From Microbacterium sp. LWO12-1.2 (GTDB lineage: Bacteria > Actinomycetota > Actinomycetes > Actinomycetales > Microbacteriaceae): a stretch of 64,000 bases of DNA. Position 1 is the stretch's first letter. Each line of letters begins with the position of its first letter. Below, piece by piece: positions 39,533-48,901 of this stretch. The position numbers and the translations under genes were made by a program. Location: assembly GCF_040675875.1 (NCBI RefSeq), contig NZ_JBEGII010000001.1:1612001-1676000 (forward strand). The letters run 5' to 3'. Below the pieces are notes generated by a model. It was not told the DNA's origin, did not search any database, and was given only the letters and a program-made list of their open reading frames with translations.

Positions 39533-40837
39533 CTACGCCGTGAAACGAGCCTCGATCGCCTCACCGTGCGCGGGGAGCACCTCGGCGTTCGCGAGCGCGA
39601 CCACGCCCTCCCGCACTGCGGCGAGAGCATCGCGATCGTACGAGATGACCTGCTGCGGGCGCAGGAAGGTGTAGGCGCCGAGTCCAGGGGCGTAGCGCGC
39701 CTGCCCGCCCGTGGGCAGGACGTGGTTGCTCCCTGCCATGTAGTCACCCAGGCTGACCGGCGTCTGATCTCCGACGAAGACAGCACCGGCACTCGTGAAG
39801 CGGGATGCCGCCCCGGCCGCATCCGCGACGTGCAGTTCCAGGTGCTCCGGCGCGTAGGCATTGCTGAAAGCCGTCGCCATCGCCAGGTCATCGACGAGCA
39901 CGATCGCCGACTGCGGTCCGTCCAACGCCACTCCGACGCGGACACTGTGCCTCGTGGTCGCTGCCTGGCGCTCCAGCTCGGCATCGACGGCCGCAACCAG
40001 CTCCGGAGCATAGGTGACGAGTACAGCGGATGCCTGCTCGTCGTGCTCGGCCTGGCTGATCAGGTCGGCTGCGACGAGACGCGGGTCTGCGTCGGCGTCG
40101 GCCACGATCAGGATCTCGGTCGCTCCCGCTTCCGAGTCCGTTCCGACGACGCCGGCGACGGCGCGCTTCGCGGAGGCGACGTAGTTGTTCCCCGGACCGG
40201 AGACCACGTCCACCGGGTCGAGTCCGATGGCGGGCACGCCCCAGGCGAGAGCACCGATCGCGCCTGCTCCCCCGATCGCGTACACCTCGGTGACTCCGAG
40301 CAGCCCTGCGGCGGCGAGGATGGTCGGGTGGATCCGCCCGTCGTGGTCCGCCTGCGGCGGGGAGGCCAGCGCGATCTGCTGCACTCCGGCCACCTGGGCG
40401 GGAACCACGTTCATGACGACGCTGGAGGCCAGCGGGGCCTTTCCGCCGGGGATGTACACGCCGGCGCGCGAGACCGGCTGCCACCGCTGGAGGATCTGGG
40501 CTCCCGGCCCGATCACCGTGGTCTGAGCGGCGGGAACCTGCGCCGCGGACCCCTGGCGCACGCGGACGATCGCCTCCTCGAGCGCAGCTCTCACGGCCGG
40601 TTCGACCGAAGCCAGTGCCTCTTCGATGTGCTCGGCGGGCACCCGCACCGCATGCCCCGAGACGCGGTCGAACTTCTCCGCCTGCTCGCGCAGCGCTTCC
40701 TCACCGCGCTCGCGTACGTCCTCGACGATGCGGGCGGCGGTCTCGAGAGCTTCTGCTCTGGCCTGAGTGGCGCGAGGTACTGCCGCGAGCATGCCTGCCG
40801 GCGAGAGCTCGCGCCCCCGCAGATCGATGGTGCGCAC
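39533..40837 (-). CDS. hisD: Histidinol dehydrogenase
   Basis: Performs the last two oxidations of histidine synthesis. The 434-residue product has VYIPGGKAPLASSVVMNV (about 128-145), the NAD segment VSGPGNNYVASAKR (about 213), and zinc and catalytic residues in AEHDEQ (about 252) and the GSNHVLPTGG loop (about 358). I chose the GTG at 40837 because GAAGGG lies 6 bases before it. A TTG at 40843 overlapping the previous stop as TTGA is the alternative start and would add two residues. No other his genes are in the window. Confidence 0.95.
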   Translation of the reverse strand: MRTIDLRGRELSPAGMLAAVPRATQARAEALETAARIVEDVRERGEEALREQAEKFDRVSGHAVRVPAEHIEEALASVEPAVRAALEEAIVRVRQGSAAQVPAAQTTVIGPGAQILQRWQPVSRAGVYIPGGKAPLASSVVMNVVPAQVAGVQQIALASPPQADHDGRIHPTILAAAGLLGVTEVYAIGGAGAIGALAWGVPAIGLDPVDVVSGPGNNYVASAKRAVAGVVGTDSEAGATEILIVADADADPRLVAADLISQAEHDEQASAVLVTYAPELVAAVDAELERQAATTRHSVRVGVALDGPQSAIVLVDDLAMATAFSNAYAPEHLELHVADAAGAASRFTSAGAVFVGDQTPVSLGDYMAGSNHVLPTGGQARYAPGLGAYTFLRPQQVISYDRDALAAVREGVVALANAEVLPAHGEAIEARFTA

Positions 40838-40839
40838 TG

Positions 40840-42042
40840 TCAACCCTTCGTGATGTCTGAGATGTCGTGGAGGTAGCCGATGCGTCCGTCGTCATGACGG
40901 ACGACGAACGCGCCACCGCGGTCTTCGATCACGAGAGCCCAGGCGCTCGGGCCGATGCGGAACAGCGGCTCGCCGCGCTCATCATGCACATCCCGCTCGG
41001 AGGGAGCGAGGATCCAGAACGGCTGCGCGGCCACCACAGAAGCTTCGCGAGGGTTCGTGGCATCGACATCGGACTCCTCGGCGAACTGTTCGTCGCCGAT
41101 CACGTCGGTATCCGCGGAGCTGTGGGTCTCCACCGTCTGCGCGGTCTCGAGAAGAGACTCGATGCTGCCCGTGTCGGAGACGATCTCCTGGTTCCGGGAG
41201 CGTCGGGAGTAGGTCGGCACATACTCCTCATCGACGGCCGCATCGGCGGTTCCGGTGTCGCCCCCGGACGCGTGCGACGCGATCGGTACGTGTGCGGCGA
41301 GGTCGAGCCGCGCCACTTCATCGGTCGCCTGCTCTCCGGAGAGCTCGACATCGAGCTCTACCACGTCGACGGTATGGGTCTCCGGCTCCGTGTCAGCGGC
41401 AGGTGCGGACGCGTCAGGAGCCGGGTCGGTCGCCCCCTCCTCGGTCGCGACAGGCGCCTGCTCCGGTCGCGGGCGAGGGATCACCGGACGTACCGGGTTG
41501 GCGTTGCGGTGCGCGAGCGTCACCAGACGCCCGTGGAAGTCTTCCTTCAGCCCGGGGATGATCGGGGCGAAGACGGTGAGCACCACGAGAGCCAGCGCGG
41601 CCACCAGCTGGACGACACCGCCCCACCACAGACTGAACACGCCCACCTCGATCACGGACGACACCGCACTCCACAGCAGACCGACCCAGAAGACCGCGGC
41701 GACCGAGAACGCCACAGAGGCGAACTGATCGATGCCCAGGGAGCCGACCCTGCGGATCCCGTCCGGCGAGAAACGGCGCAGGACCAGGAGGAACACCGCG
41801 ACCGTCGGCACGCCGATGGGGAGGATCCACTGGATTCCGGTCCCCCAGATCGAGACACCCTGCGCGAACGGGAAGAAGGAGATGACGAAGGCAACGAGCC
41901 AGACGCCGACGATGAGAAGCTCTCGAAGCGTGAAGCCGAGGATGCCGAACTCGGGTGTGACGTCGTCGTCGTAGAGCACACCGTCATCGTCGAGGAACGG
42001 CTCGTTCTCCGCGTCCGGGATCTCAGGGAGTTCCGTGCTCAT
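40840..42042 (-). CDS. Hypothetical membrane protein, 400 residues
   Basis: An N-terminal acidic stretch (MSTELPEIPDAENEPFLDDD) is followed by four membrane segments (about 44-60, 68-85, 105-122 and 130-157), then a basic PRPRPEQ turn. Next is a long acidic Ala/Thr/Asp/Glu-rich linker (about 190-330). The last 55 residues form a compact aromatic segment (PFWILAPSERDVHDERGEPL, then ALVIEDRGGAFVVRHDDGRI) that looks like a small beta domain. The ATG at 42042 has AAAGGA 6 bases upstream. It lies between dnaE and hisD. I do not recognise the family. Confidence 0.85.
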   Translation of the reverse strand: MSTELPEIPDAENEPFLDDDGVLYDDDVTPEFGILGFTLRELLIVGVWLVAFVISFFPFAQGVSIWGTGIQWILPIGVPTVAVFLLVLRRFSPDGIRRVGSLGIDQFASVAFSVAAVFWVGLLWSAVSSVIEVGVFSLWWGGVVQLVAALALVVLTVFAPIIPGLKEDFHGRLVTLAHRNANPVRPVIPRPRPEQAPVATEEGATDPAPDASAPAADTEPETHTVDVVELDVELSGEQATDEVARLDLAAHVPIASHASGGDTGTADAAVDEEYVPTYSRRSRNQEIVSDTGSIESLLETAQTVETHSSADTDVIGDEQFAEESDVDATNPREASVVAAQPFWILAPSERDVHDERGEPLFRIGPSAWALVIEDRGGAFVVRHDDGRIGYLHDISDITKG

Positions 42043-42063
42043 CAGTAGTCCTTTCGTCATGGT

Positions 42064-42087
42064 GCATGACAGGGAGGGGCGTCATGC
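42064..42087. repeat. Inverted repeat between dnaE and the membrane-protein gene
   Basis: GCATGAC (42064-42070) and GTCATGC (42081-42087) are perfect 7-base arms with a 10-base spacer. They lie 22 bases upstream of the start of the minus-strand membrane-protein gene, after the dnaE stop. It could be an operator or leader hairpin; no T-run is present. Confidence 0.45.
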
Positions 42088-42114
42088 TTCCCGACGGCTC
42101 ACGATCCTACCCGC

Positions 42115-45100
42115 TCACCCCAGACAGTTAGGTCCGAGGAGCGACTTGAGGTCGCCGAACAGGTCGGCCGTGACCTTCACCGGCATCGGCACCTCGAAGA
42201 CCTTCGCCGTTCCCCCGCGGTGCACACGCAGCATCACCTCCGTGTCGCCGTTGTGGCGTCGAAGGATCTCCGCCAGCTCGCTCATCACGCGCTCGGTGGC
42301 CCGCTGTTCTGCGAGTACGAGCGAGAGCGGCCCCGCGGCGTCGAAGGATCCGATGTCCGGGGAGAACGCCGACTGCGCGTGCAGGTTGAGCCCGTCGTCA
42401 CGCCGGGAAACACGACCGCGGACCGCGAGGATCGAGTCCTGCTGCAGGGTGTGCTGGAACTCGGTGTATGTCTTGCCCATGAACATGACGGTGACCTCAC
42501 CGTTGAAGTCCTCGACCGTGATCATGCCGTACGGATTTCCGCTGGCCTTCGCGACGCGATGCTGGACGCTGGTGACGAGTCCGGCGACGGTGACCTGGTC
42601 ACCGTCCTGCAGGTCCTCCGAGTTGTTGAGGTCATGGATGGAGATGGACGCGTGCTTCGCCAGCGGAACTTCCAGGCCGGCGAGCGGGTGGTCCGACACG
42701 TACAGGCCGAGCATCTCGCGCTCGAAAGCGAGCTTGTCCTTCTTGATCCACTCGGGGCGCGCCGGAACCTTCGCCGGAGCCGCCTCTTCCATGCCGTCGT
42801 ACAGGCTGTCGAAGTCGAAGCCGATGGCTCCTTGGGCTTCGTTGCGCTTGCGGTCGACGGCTGCTTCGACGGCGTCCTCGTGCACTTCCATGAGAGCACG
42901 GCGGGTGTCGCCCATCGTGTCGAAGGCACCGGCCTTGATCAGGGACTCCACCGTGCGCTTGTTCGACACGTGCAGCGGCACCTTGTCGAGGAAGTGGTGG
43001 AACGACGTGAAGCGCTCGTCCTGCCGGGCATTCACGATGCCCTCGACCACGTTGCTGCCGACGTTGCGGACGGCGCCGAGGCCGAAGCGGATGTCGTCGC
43101 CGACTGCCGCGAAGAAGTTGATCGACTCGGAGACGTCGGGCGGGAGCACCTTGATGCCCATGCGGCGGCACTCGTTCAGGTACAACGCCATCTTGTCCTT
43201 GGAGTCGCCGACGCTGGTGAGGAGCGCAGCCATGTACTCGGCCGGGTAGTGCGCCTTGAGGTAGGCGGTCCAGTACGAGACGACGCCGTACGCCGCGGAG
43301 TGCGCTTTGTTGAAGGCGTAGTCGGAGAACGGGAGCAGGATCTCCCAGAGCGCGTTCACCGCTCCATCGGAGTAGCCGTTCGCGTGCATTCCCGCCTGGA
43401 AGCCCTCGAACTGCTTGTCCAGCTCCGACTTCTTCTTCTTGCCCATCGCGCGACGAAGGATGTCTGCTTGACCGAGCGAGAAGCCGGCGACACGCTGGGC
43501 GATCGCCATGACCTGCTCTTGATAGATGATCAGACCGTAGGACTCCTCGAGGATGTCGGCGAGCGACTCCTCGAACTCCGGGTGGATCGGCGTGATCGGC
43601 TGCGCACCGTTCTTGCGAAGCGCGTAGTTCGTGTGCGAGTTCGCACCCATGGGCCCAGGACGGTACAGAGCGATGAGCGCCGAGATGTCACCGAAGTTGT
43701 CAGGCCGCATGAGGCGCATGAGCGAACGCATGGGTCCGCCGTCGAGCTGGAACACGCCGAGGGACTCTCCCCGTCCGAGCAGGTCGTACGCCCCCTGATC
43801 GTCCAGCGCGAGGTGCTCGAGGTCGAGCTCCTCACCACGGTTCGTGCGGATGTTGTCGAGCGCATCGGAGATGATCGTCAGGTTGCGCAGCCCGAGGAAG
43901 TCCATCTTGATCAGGCCGAGCGACTCGCACGACGGATAATCGAACTGCGTGACGATCTGGCCGTCCTGCTCGCGACGCATGATCGGGATGATGTCGAGCA
44001 GCGGCTCCGACGACATGATCACACCGGCCGCGTGCACGCCCCACTGGCGCTTCAGCCCCTCGAGGCCGATGGCACGATCGAATACCGTCTTCGCTTCGGG
44101 ATCGGTATCGATCAACGCGCGGAACTCGCTCGCCTCCTTGTACCGAGGGTGCGAGGAGTCGAACATGCCGTCGAGGGGCATGTCCTTGCCCATCACGGGC
44201 GGCGGCATCGCCTTGGTGAGACGCTCCCCCATGCTGAACGGGAATCCGAGCACGCGACCCGCGTCCTTCAGCGCCTGCTTGGACTTGATGGTGCCGTAGG
44301 TGACGATCTGCGCGACGCGCTCGGAACCGTACTTCGCCGTGACGTAGTCGATGACCTCGCCACGACGACGGTCATCGAAGTCGACGTCGAAGTCAGGCAT
44401 CGAGACGCGGTCGGGGTTGAGGAACCGCTCGAAGATCAGGCCGTGCTCGAGCGGGTCGAGGTCGGTGATCTTCATGGCGTAGGCGACCATGGATCCGGCA
44501 CCGGAACCACGGCCGGGACCGACCCGGATGCCGTTGTCCTTCGCCCAGTTGATGAAGTCGGCGACCACCAGGAAGTAGCCGGGGAAGCCCATCTGGAGGA
44601 TGATGCCGGTCTCATACTCGGCCTGCTTGCGCACCTTGTCGGGGATGCCGGCGGGGTACCGGTAGTGCAGGCCGTCCTCGACCTCCTTGATGAGCCAGCT
44701 GTCCTCGGTCTCGCCGTCGGGCACGGGGAACCGGGGCATGTAGTTCGCCGCCGTGTTGAACTCGACCTCGCAGCGCTCGGCGATCAACAGCGTGTTGTCG
44801 CAGGCCTCGGGGTGGTCGCGGAAGAGCTGCCGCATCTCGGCGGCGGTCTTGATGTAGTACCCGTCGCCGTCGAACTTGAAGCGGTTCGGATCGTCCATGG
44901 TCGAACCGGACTGCACGCAGAGCAGAGCGGCGTGCGCGTCGGCCTCGTGCTGGTGCGTGTAGTGCGAGTCGTTGGTGCCGACCAGCGGGATGTTCAGGTC
45001 TTTCGCGAGACGCAGCAGATCGGTCATCACCCGCCGCTCGATCGACAGACCGTGGTCCATGATCTCGGCGAAGTAGTTCTCTTTGCCGAAGAGATCCTGG

Positions 45101-45633
45101 AACTCGGCGGCAGCGGCTCGGGCCGCGTCGTACTGTCCGAGGCGAAGACGCGTCTGGATCTCGCCGGAAGGGCATCCGGTCGTCGCGATCAGGCCCTTCG
45201 AGTACGTCTGGAGCAGTTCGCGGTCCATGCGCGGCTTGAAGTAGTAGCCCTCCATGCTCGACCGTGAGCTGAGCCGGAAGAGGTTGTGCATCCCCTCGGT
45301 GCTCTGACTCCACATCGTCATGTGGGTGTAGGCACCGGAGCCCGAGACGTCGTCGCTCTTCTGGTCGGGAGAGCCCCACTGCACTCGCGTCTTGTCACTG
45401 CGGTGGGTGCCGGGGGTGACATACGCCTCCAGGCCGATGATGGGCTTCACGCCCGCCGCATTGGCGGCTTTGTAGAACTCGAAGGCGGCGAAAGTGTTGC
45501 CGTGGTCGGTCACAGCGATGGCCGGCATGCCGTACTCTGCGGCGGCCTGAGTCATGGATCCGATCTTCGCCGCGCCGTCCAGCATCGAGTACTCGCTGTG
45601 GACGTGCAGGTGGACGAAGGAGTCGGATGCCAT
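42115..45633 (-). CDS. dnaE: DNA polymerase III alpha subunit
   Basis: The replicative polymerase catalytic subunit. The 1,172-residue protein, from the ATG at 45633 (MASDSFVHLH), has an N-terminal PHP domain (HLHVHSEYSMLDGA, about 8-21), the polymerase palm with GPGRGSGAGSMVAYA (about 385) and PDFDVDFDD (about 418-426), a helix-hairpin-helix region, and a C-terminal OB fold (VTVAGLVTSVQHRVAKASGN) used for single-stranded DNA and clamp contacts. This is the DnaE1 type. The longer upstream start adds only ten unlikely residues. Confidence 0.98.
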   Translation of the reverse strand: MASDSFVHLHVHSEYSMLDGAAKIGSMTQAAAEYGMPAIAVTDHGNTFAAFEFYKAANAAGVKPIIGLEAYVTPGTHRSDKTRVQWGSPDQKSDDVSGSGAYTHMTMWSQSTEGMHNLFRLSSRSSMEGYYFKPRMDRELLQTYSKGLIATTGCPSGEIQTRLRLGQYDAARAAAAEFQDLFGKENYFAEIMDHGLSIERRVMTDLLRLAKDLNIPLVGTNDSHYTHQHEADAHAALLCVQSGSTMDDPNRFKFDGDGYYIKTAAEMRQLFRDHPEACDNTLLIAERCEVEFNTAANYMPRFPVPDGETEDSWLIKEVEDGLHYRYPAGIPDKVRKQAEYETGIILQMGFPGYFLVVADFINWAKDNGIRVGPGRGSGAGSMVAYAMKITDLDPLEHGLIFERFLNPDRVSMPDFDVDFDDRRRGEVIDYVTAKYGSERVAQIVTYGTIKSKQALKDAGRVLGFPFSMGERLTKAMPPPVMGKDMPLDGMFDSSHPRYKEASEFRALIDTDPEAKTVFDRAIGLEGLKRQWGVHAAGVIMSSEPLLDIIPIMRREQDGQIVTQFDYPSCESLGLIKMDFLGLRNLTIISDALDNIRTNRGEELDLEHLALDDQGAYDLLGRGESLGVFQLDGGPMRSLMRLMRPDNFGDISALIALYRPGPMGANSHTNYALRKNGAQPITPIHPEFEESLADILEESYGLIIYQEQVMAIAQRVAGFSLGQADILRRAMGKKKKSELDKQFEGFQAGMHANGYSDGAVNALWEILLPFSDYAFNKAHSAAYGVVSYWTAYLKAHYPAEYMAALLTSVGDSKDKMALYLNECRRMGIKVLPPDVSESINFFAAVGDDIRFGLGAVRNVGSNVVEGIVNARQDERFTSFHHFLDKVPLHVSNKRTVESLIKAGAFDTMGDTRRALMEVHEDAVEAAVDRKRNEAQGAIGFDFDSLYDGMEEAAPAKVPARPEWIKKDKLAFEREMLGLYVSDHPLAGLEVPLAKHASISIHDLNNSEDLQDGDQVTVAGLVTSVQHRVAKASGNPYGMITVEDFNGEVTVMFMGKTYTEFQHTLQQDSILAVRGRVSRRDDGLNLHAQSAFSPDIGSFDAAGPLSLVLAEQRATERVMSELAEILRRHNGDTEVMLRVHRGGTAKVFEVPMPVKVTADLFGDLKSLLGPNCLG

Positions 45634-45652
45634 GGGTTCGATTCTACGGCGA

Positions 45653-45683
45653 GGCCCCGACATCGGAGGTCGATGTCGGGGCC
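45653..45683 (-). terminator. Hairpin after the CU044_5270-type gene
   Basis: A perfect 13-base stem (45653-45665 with 45671-45683) with a GAGGT loop lies 26 bases after the CU044-type stop and before dnaE on the minus strand. There is no T-run, but its stability and position suit a terminator. Confidence 0.7.
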
Positions 45684-45708
45684 CGTGAGCAGCCGGGTAA
45701 GCCCGGTG

Positions 45709-46722
45709 TCATCCCTCCGGTTGGAGACGCACGCCTTCCGGCGCGGAATCCACGATCGAGATCTCGAGGGAGCCGTGCGACTCGGGCGTGTCCAGCGACC
45801 CGCGTCCCACCATCAGCCCCCGCCGCATGTCGATGGTGACGGTCTCCATCCAGTTGCTCTCGCCACCGTCCGGGATCGCGACGGTCGTGAAATCGCCGTC
45901 CTCGGAGACCACCTTGGCGCCGGGAAGGAGCGCCATGGTCTGGAACATCGCCGCCCGCAGGTCGGCGGGCGCGAGGTTGAAATCGACCGGCTCGGTCAAC
46001 CGCGGCGGGGCGTATCCGGACTCCGGCTCGTAGGTGGCCAACCATTCCCGCAACGCCTCGGGCTCCCGGGGCATCTCGTCATACAACCGGGACATCGGGC
46101 TCAGGTGGTAGTAGTGCGTCTCCCAGCCGTCTCCTCCCATGATGCGGCCGCCGGGGTGGGCGACGATGTCAGGCATCTTTTCACCTCCGGACAGCTCCTG
46201 CTCTTCGATCCGGCTCGTCCACTCGGGCGCGGAGACGTCTGTGATCCGCTCGGCATCGGTGTTGTCCTCGATCCAGTCCGCGCTTCGATCGGCTGGGACG
46301 TAGAGCGTCCGCGTGCGGGACAGCGTGTAGGTGACATCGATCTCCGTCCCCTCTTCCGGGACGAAGCCCCGCATCGGTTGCGCCCATGTCTCGGAGATGC
46401 GGATGTACTGCCCGGGAGCCGGCGTCAGTGCCTCCGTCGTGAGCGTGACCTCGGCCGCTTCTGTCAGCACGTCAGCAGCGGAGGCGATCGGTGCGCTCGG
46501 AGGAGCCACCACGGATCCGACCACGATCGCCGTGACCGCCGCCCCCGTAACCAGGCCGCCGATGCCGATGCCGGTCCAGGCGCGACGGCGCCGACGGCGG
46601 GCTCCCGGCGCAAGGCCCCCCGCGATCTCACGGTTCAGCAGCCGACGGGCCTTCTGCACCGACGCTTCTTCCACACGGGCCTCGTCGGCCCCGATCTCAC
46701 GCACTCGCTCCAAAAGCAGCAT
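45709..46722 (-). CDS. CU044_5270 family protein, probable sigma-linked membrane protein
   Basis: A 337-residue protein: a cytoplasmic N-terminal segment (MLLLERVREIGADEARVEEA), a very basic patch (RRRRRRAW), one membrane helix (about 50-72), then an extracytoplasmic domain (about 80-337). The latter carries the pattern PGQYIRISETWAQ seen in the CU044_5270 family. These proteins are typically encoded just after an RNA polymerase sigma-70 gene in actinobacteria and are likely its membrane-linked regulator or sensor. It overlaps the sigma gene by 26 bases. Anti-sigma activity is inference. Confidence 0.85.
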   Translation of the reverse strand: MLLLERVREIGADEARVEEASVQKARRLLNREIAGGLAPGARRRRRRAWTGIGIGGLVTGAAVTAIVVGSVVAPPSAPIASAADVLTEAAEVTLTTEALTPAPGQYIRISETWAQPMRGFVPEEGTEIDVTYTLSRTRTLYVPADRSADWIEDNTDAERITDVSAPEWTSRIEEQELSGGEKMPDIVAHPGGRIMGGDGWETHYYHLSPMSRLYDEMPREPEALREWLATYEPESGYAPPRLTEPVDFNLAPADLRAAMFQTMALLPGAKVVSEDGDFTTVAIPDGGESNWMETVTIDMRRGLMVGRGSLDTPESHGSLEISIVDSAPEGVRLQPEG

Positions 46723-47302
46723 CGTTCTCCTCCTTCGCCATCCAGGTCAATCGGGCCGCGGAGTGCGACCCAGGCGGTGCGAGCTTGCGGCGGACGCGGT
46801 TCAATCGCGATCGAACCGTCCCCACGGGGACGCCCAGCGCTTCGGCGATCTGCTCGTACGTGAGGTCTCCCCAGGCGTGCAGCAGCAGCGTGTCGCGGTC
46901 ACGGGTGGCCAGAGCCGCGATCCGAGGCGCCAGTCGTCGCAGTGCGGCATCGGCATCGAGACGCGCGTCCGCCATCGCATGCTCCGGCTCCTGAGCCACG
47001 GCATCTGCCGAGGATGATGCCTGGAACGCCCTCCACTGACGTGCTTCATCGGCCCGATGGCTCTTGACCACCTTCGTCGCGATACCGAGCAGCCACGGAC
47101 GTGCGGAATCCCAGCAGATGTCGAACGTGGCGCGGCGCCGGAAGGCGACCAGGAACGTCTCGCTGAGGACGTCATCGACGGCATCGGCACCGACTCGTCG
47201 CCGAATGTAGCCGCCGACGGGTCGGACGTGCCGCTCGAAGATCTCGGAGAACACTCCGGGTTCATCGAGCGACCGCTGAATGATCTCGCTGTCTGTACTC
47301 AC
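46697..47302 (-). CDS. RNA polymerase sigma factor, ECF-like
   Basis: A 201-residue sigma-70-family factor. Region 2 (about 18-80) includes EIFERHVRPVGGYIRRRVG and DDVLSETFLVAFRRRATFDI. Region 4 (about 132-180) includes DTLLLHAWGDLTYEQIAEAL and the recognition helix VPVGTVRSRLNRVRRKL. Regions 1 and 3 are absent, so it is ECF type. The start is GTG. The 26-base overlap with the CU044_5270-type gene argues for one regulatory unit. A GAACC-like promoter precedes it, which may be autoregulated. Confidence 0.93.
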   Translation of the reverse strand: MSTDSEIIQRSLDEPGVFSEIFERHVRPVGGYIRRRVGADAVDDVLSETFLVAFRRRATFDICWDSARPWLLGIATKVVKSHRADEARQWRAFQASSSADAVAQEPEHAMADARLDADAALRRLAPRIAALATRDRDTLLLHAWGDLTYEQIAEALGVPVGTVRSRLNRVRRKLAPPGSHSAARLTWMAKEENDAAFGASA

Positions 47303-47307
47303 ACTGG

Positions 47308-47335
47308 GTATTGCCCCGGAGCGCGAAAACGGTTC
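47308..47335 (-). promoter_or_regulatory. Candidate promoter of the sigma/CU044 operon, possibly leaderless
   Basis: On the minus strand GAACC (47331-47335) is followed after 17 bases by CAATAC (47308-47313), and the GTG start begins 6 bases further on. GAACC is a common ECF -35 core (GGAAC/GAACC), so the operon may be read by its own sigma factor from the start codon. Confidence 0.4.
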
Positions 47336-47353
47336 ACGGAATCTTCGTCAGTC

Positions 47354-47932
47354 TCATCCATTCTTCAGATCGAGCCGCATCAGCACCCGCGGAAAGCCGT
47401 CGAGCACCGACCCGGTATCGGCCGCTTTCGTGAAACCCGCGCTCTCGAAGAGCGCCCTCGTGCCGACGTAGGCCATCGTCAGGTTCACTCGCTCGGAGCC
47501 GTTGTCGACCGGATACGCCTCGATCGCCGGAGCGCCGCGCTCCTTCGCATAGGCGGCAGCCCCCTCGATCAGCGCGTGCGAGATGCCTTGCTTGCGGTGC
47601 CCTGGACGCACGCGGATGCACCACAACGACCAGACGTCGAGGTCGTCGATGTGTGGGATCAGCCGATTGCGCGCGAAGCTCGTGCCGCTGCGCGGATACA
47701 CAGCCGCCCACCCGACCGGCTCGTGCTCCAGGTAGGCGATCACCCCCGGCGGCGGATCCTCATGGCACAGCTCCCGTACTCGATCAGCGCGTGCGGGGCC
47801 CTTCAGGGCGACGTTCTCCTTACTGCCGATGCGGTAGCTCAGGCAGAAGCACACGTTCGACGTCTGCTTCTTCGGCCCCACGAGCGTCGCGACGTCGTCG
47901 AACTCGGTCGCGGGGCGAACCTCGATGTCCAT
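47354..47932 (-). CDS. GNAT-family N-acetyltransferase
   Basis: A 192-residue acetyltransferase from the ATG at 47932 (MDIEVRPATEF). The early segment TSNVCFCLSYRIGSKE is unusual and resembles the GNAT proteins with an N-terminal Cys-rich loop. Motif A is WCIRVRPGHRKQGISHALIE (about 103-122), with RKQGIS as the acetyl-CoA loop. GAPAIEAYPVDN follows. The substrate is unknown. The gene lies between rluD and the sigma module; similar proteins are common in Microbacterium. Confidence 0.9.
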   Translation of the reverse strand: MDIEVRPATEFDDVATLVGPKKQTSNVCFCLSYRIGSKENVALKGPARADRVRELCHEDPPPGVIAYLEHEPVGWAAVYPRSGTSFARNRLIPHIDDLDVWSLWCIRVRPGHRKQGISHALIEGAAAYAKERGAPAIEAYPVDNGSERVNLTMAYVGTRALFESAGFTKAADTGSVLDGFPRVLMRLDLKNG

Positions 47933-47977
47933 GCGACCAGTGTCGCGCACACCGCCGACAACGTGCCGCAGTTCGGG

Positions 47978-48898
47978 CTACTCGCCGCGCAGCACGTCGA
48001 GCGCGTGCCGGAAATCCGCGGGATACGGCGACTCGAACTGCACCCAGTCGCCCGTGGCCGGGTGCGCGAAGCCGAGCTTGTGCGCGTGCAGCCACTGGCG
48101 GGTCAGGCCCAGCCGCGCGGACAGCGTCGGGTCCGCGCCATAGAGCGGATCCCCGACGCACGGATGCCGATGCGCGGCCATGTGCACGCGGATCTGGTGC
48201 GTGCGCCCGGTCTCGAGGTGGATCTCGAGGAGCGACGCGCCGGGGAAGGCCTCCAGCGTCTCGTAGTGCGTCACGGAGGGCTTGCCGTCGGGGACGACGG
48301 CGAACTTCCAGGAGTGGTTCGGGTGGCGACCGATCGGTGCATCGATAGTGCCGGCCAACGGATCCGGATGGCCCTGCACGACGGCGTGGTAGATCTTCTC
48401 GACCGTGCGCTCCTTGAACGCCCGCTTGAGAGCCGTGTACGCCTGCTCGGACTTGGCGACGACCATCAGTCCGCTGGTACCGACATCCAGTCGATGCACC
48501 ACACCCTGCCGTTCCGGAGCACCGGTGGTGGCGACGCGGAAACCTGCGGCGGCGAGTGCGCCGACGACGGTGGGCCCCTCCCACCCGAGCGAGGGGTGAG
48601 CGGCGACTCCGGTCGGCTTGTCCACGACCACGATGTCATCGTCGTCGTAGACGATGCCGAGTTCCGGCACCGCGATGGGGACGACCTTCGGCCCCTCCTT
48701 GGGGGCCCACTCGACCTCGAGCCACGCGCCACCGCGCAGCCGGTCGGACTTGTCGAGGGTCACGCCGTCCAGACGCACCCCGCCGGCAGCGGCGACGTCG
48801 GCGGCGAAAGTGCGCGAGAAGCCCAGCATCTTGGCCAGGCCAGCATCGACGCGTGCGCCTTCCAAGCCGTCAGGTACGGGAAGAGACCGCGATTCCAC
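47978..48898 (-). CDS. rluD: Ribosomal large-subunit pseudouridine synthase, RluD-like
   Basis: Isomerises uridines in 23S rRNA helix 69 or related sites. The 306-residue product has an N-terminal S4 RNA-binding domain (about 15-75: [20 protein letters not shown]) and a catalytic core with [15 protein letters not shown], where Asp138 is the nucleophile. [20 protein letters not shown] (about 230-249) is the second signature. The start is GTG, 3 bases after lspA. The lspA-rluD pair is standard downstream of the actinobacterial dcw cluster. Confidence 0.96.
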   Translation of the reverse strand: MESRSLPVPDGLEGARVDAGLAKMLGFSRTFAADVAAAGGVRLDGVTLDKSDRLRGGAWLEVEWAPKEGPKVVPIAVPELGIVYDDDDIVVVDKPTGVAAHPSLGWEGPTVVGALAAAGFRVATTGAPERQGVVHRLDVGTSGLMVVAKSEQAYTALKRAFKERTVEKIYHAVVQGHPDPLAGTIDAPIGRHPNHSWKFAVVPDGKPSVTHYETLEAFPGASLLEIHLETGRTHQIRVHMAAHRHPCVGDPLYGADPTLSARLGLTRQWLHAHKLGFAHPATGDWVQFESPYPADFRHALDVLRGE

Positions 48899-48901
48899 GG
48901 G

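Noticed and set aside
42220..45267. A 1,015-codon open frame on the + strand
   Set aside because: It lies antisense to dnaE, which has complete motifs from end to end. Composition is typical of the opposite strand of high-GC genes.
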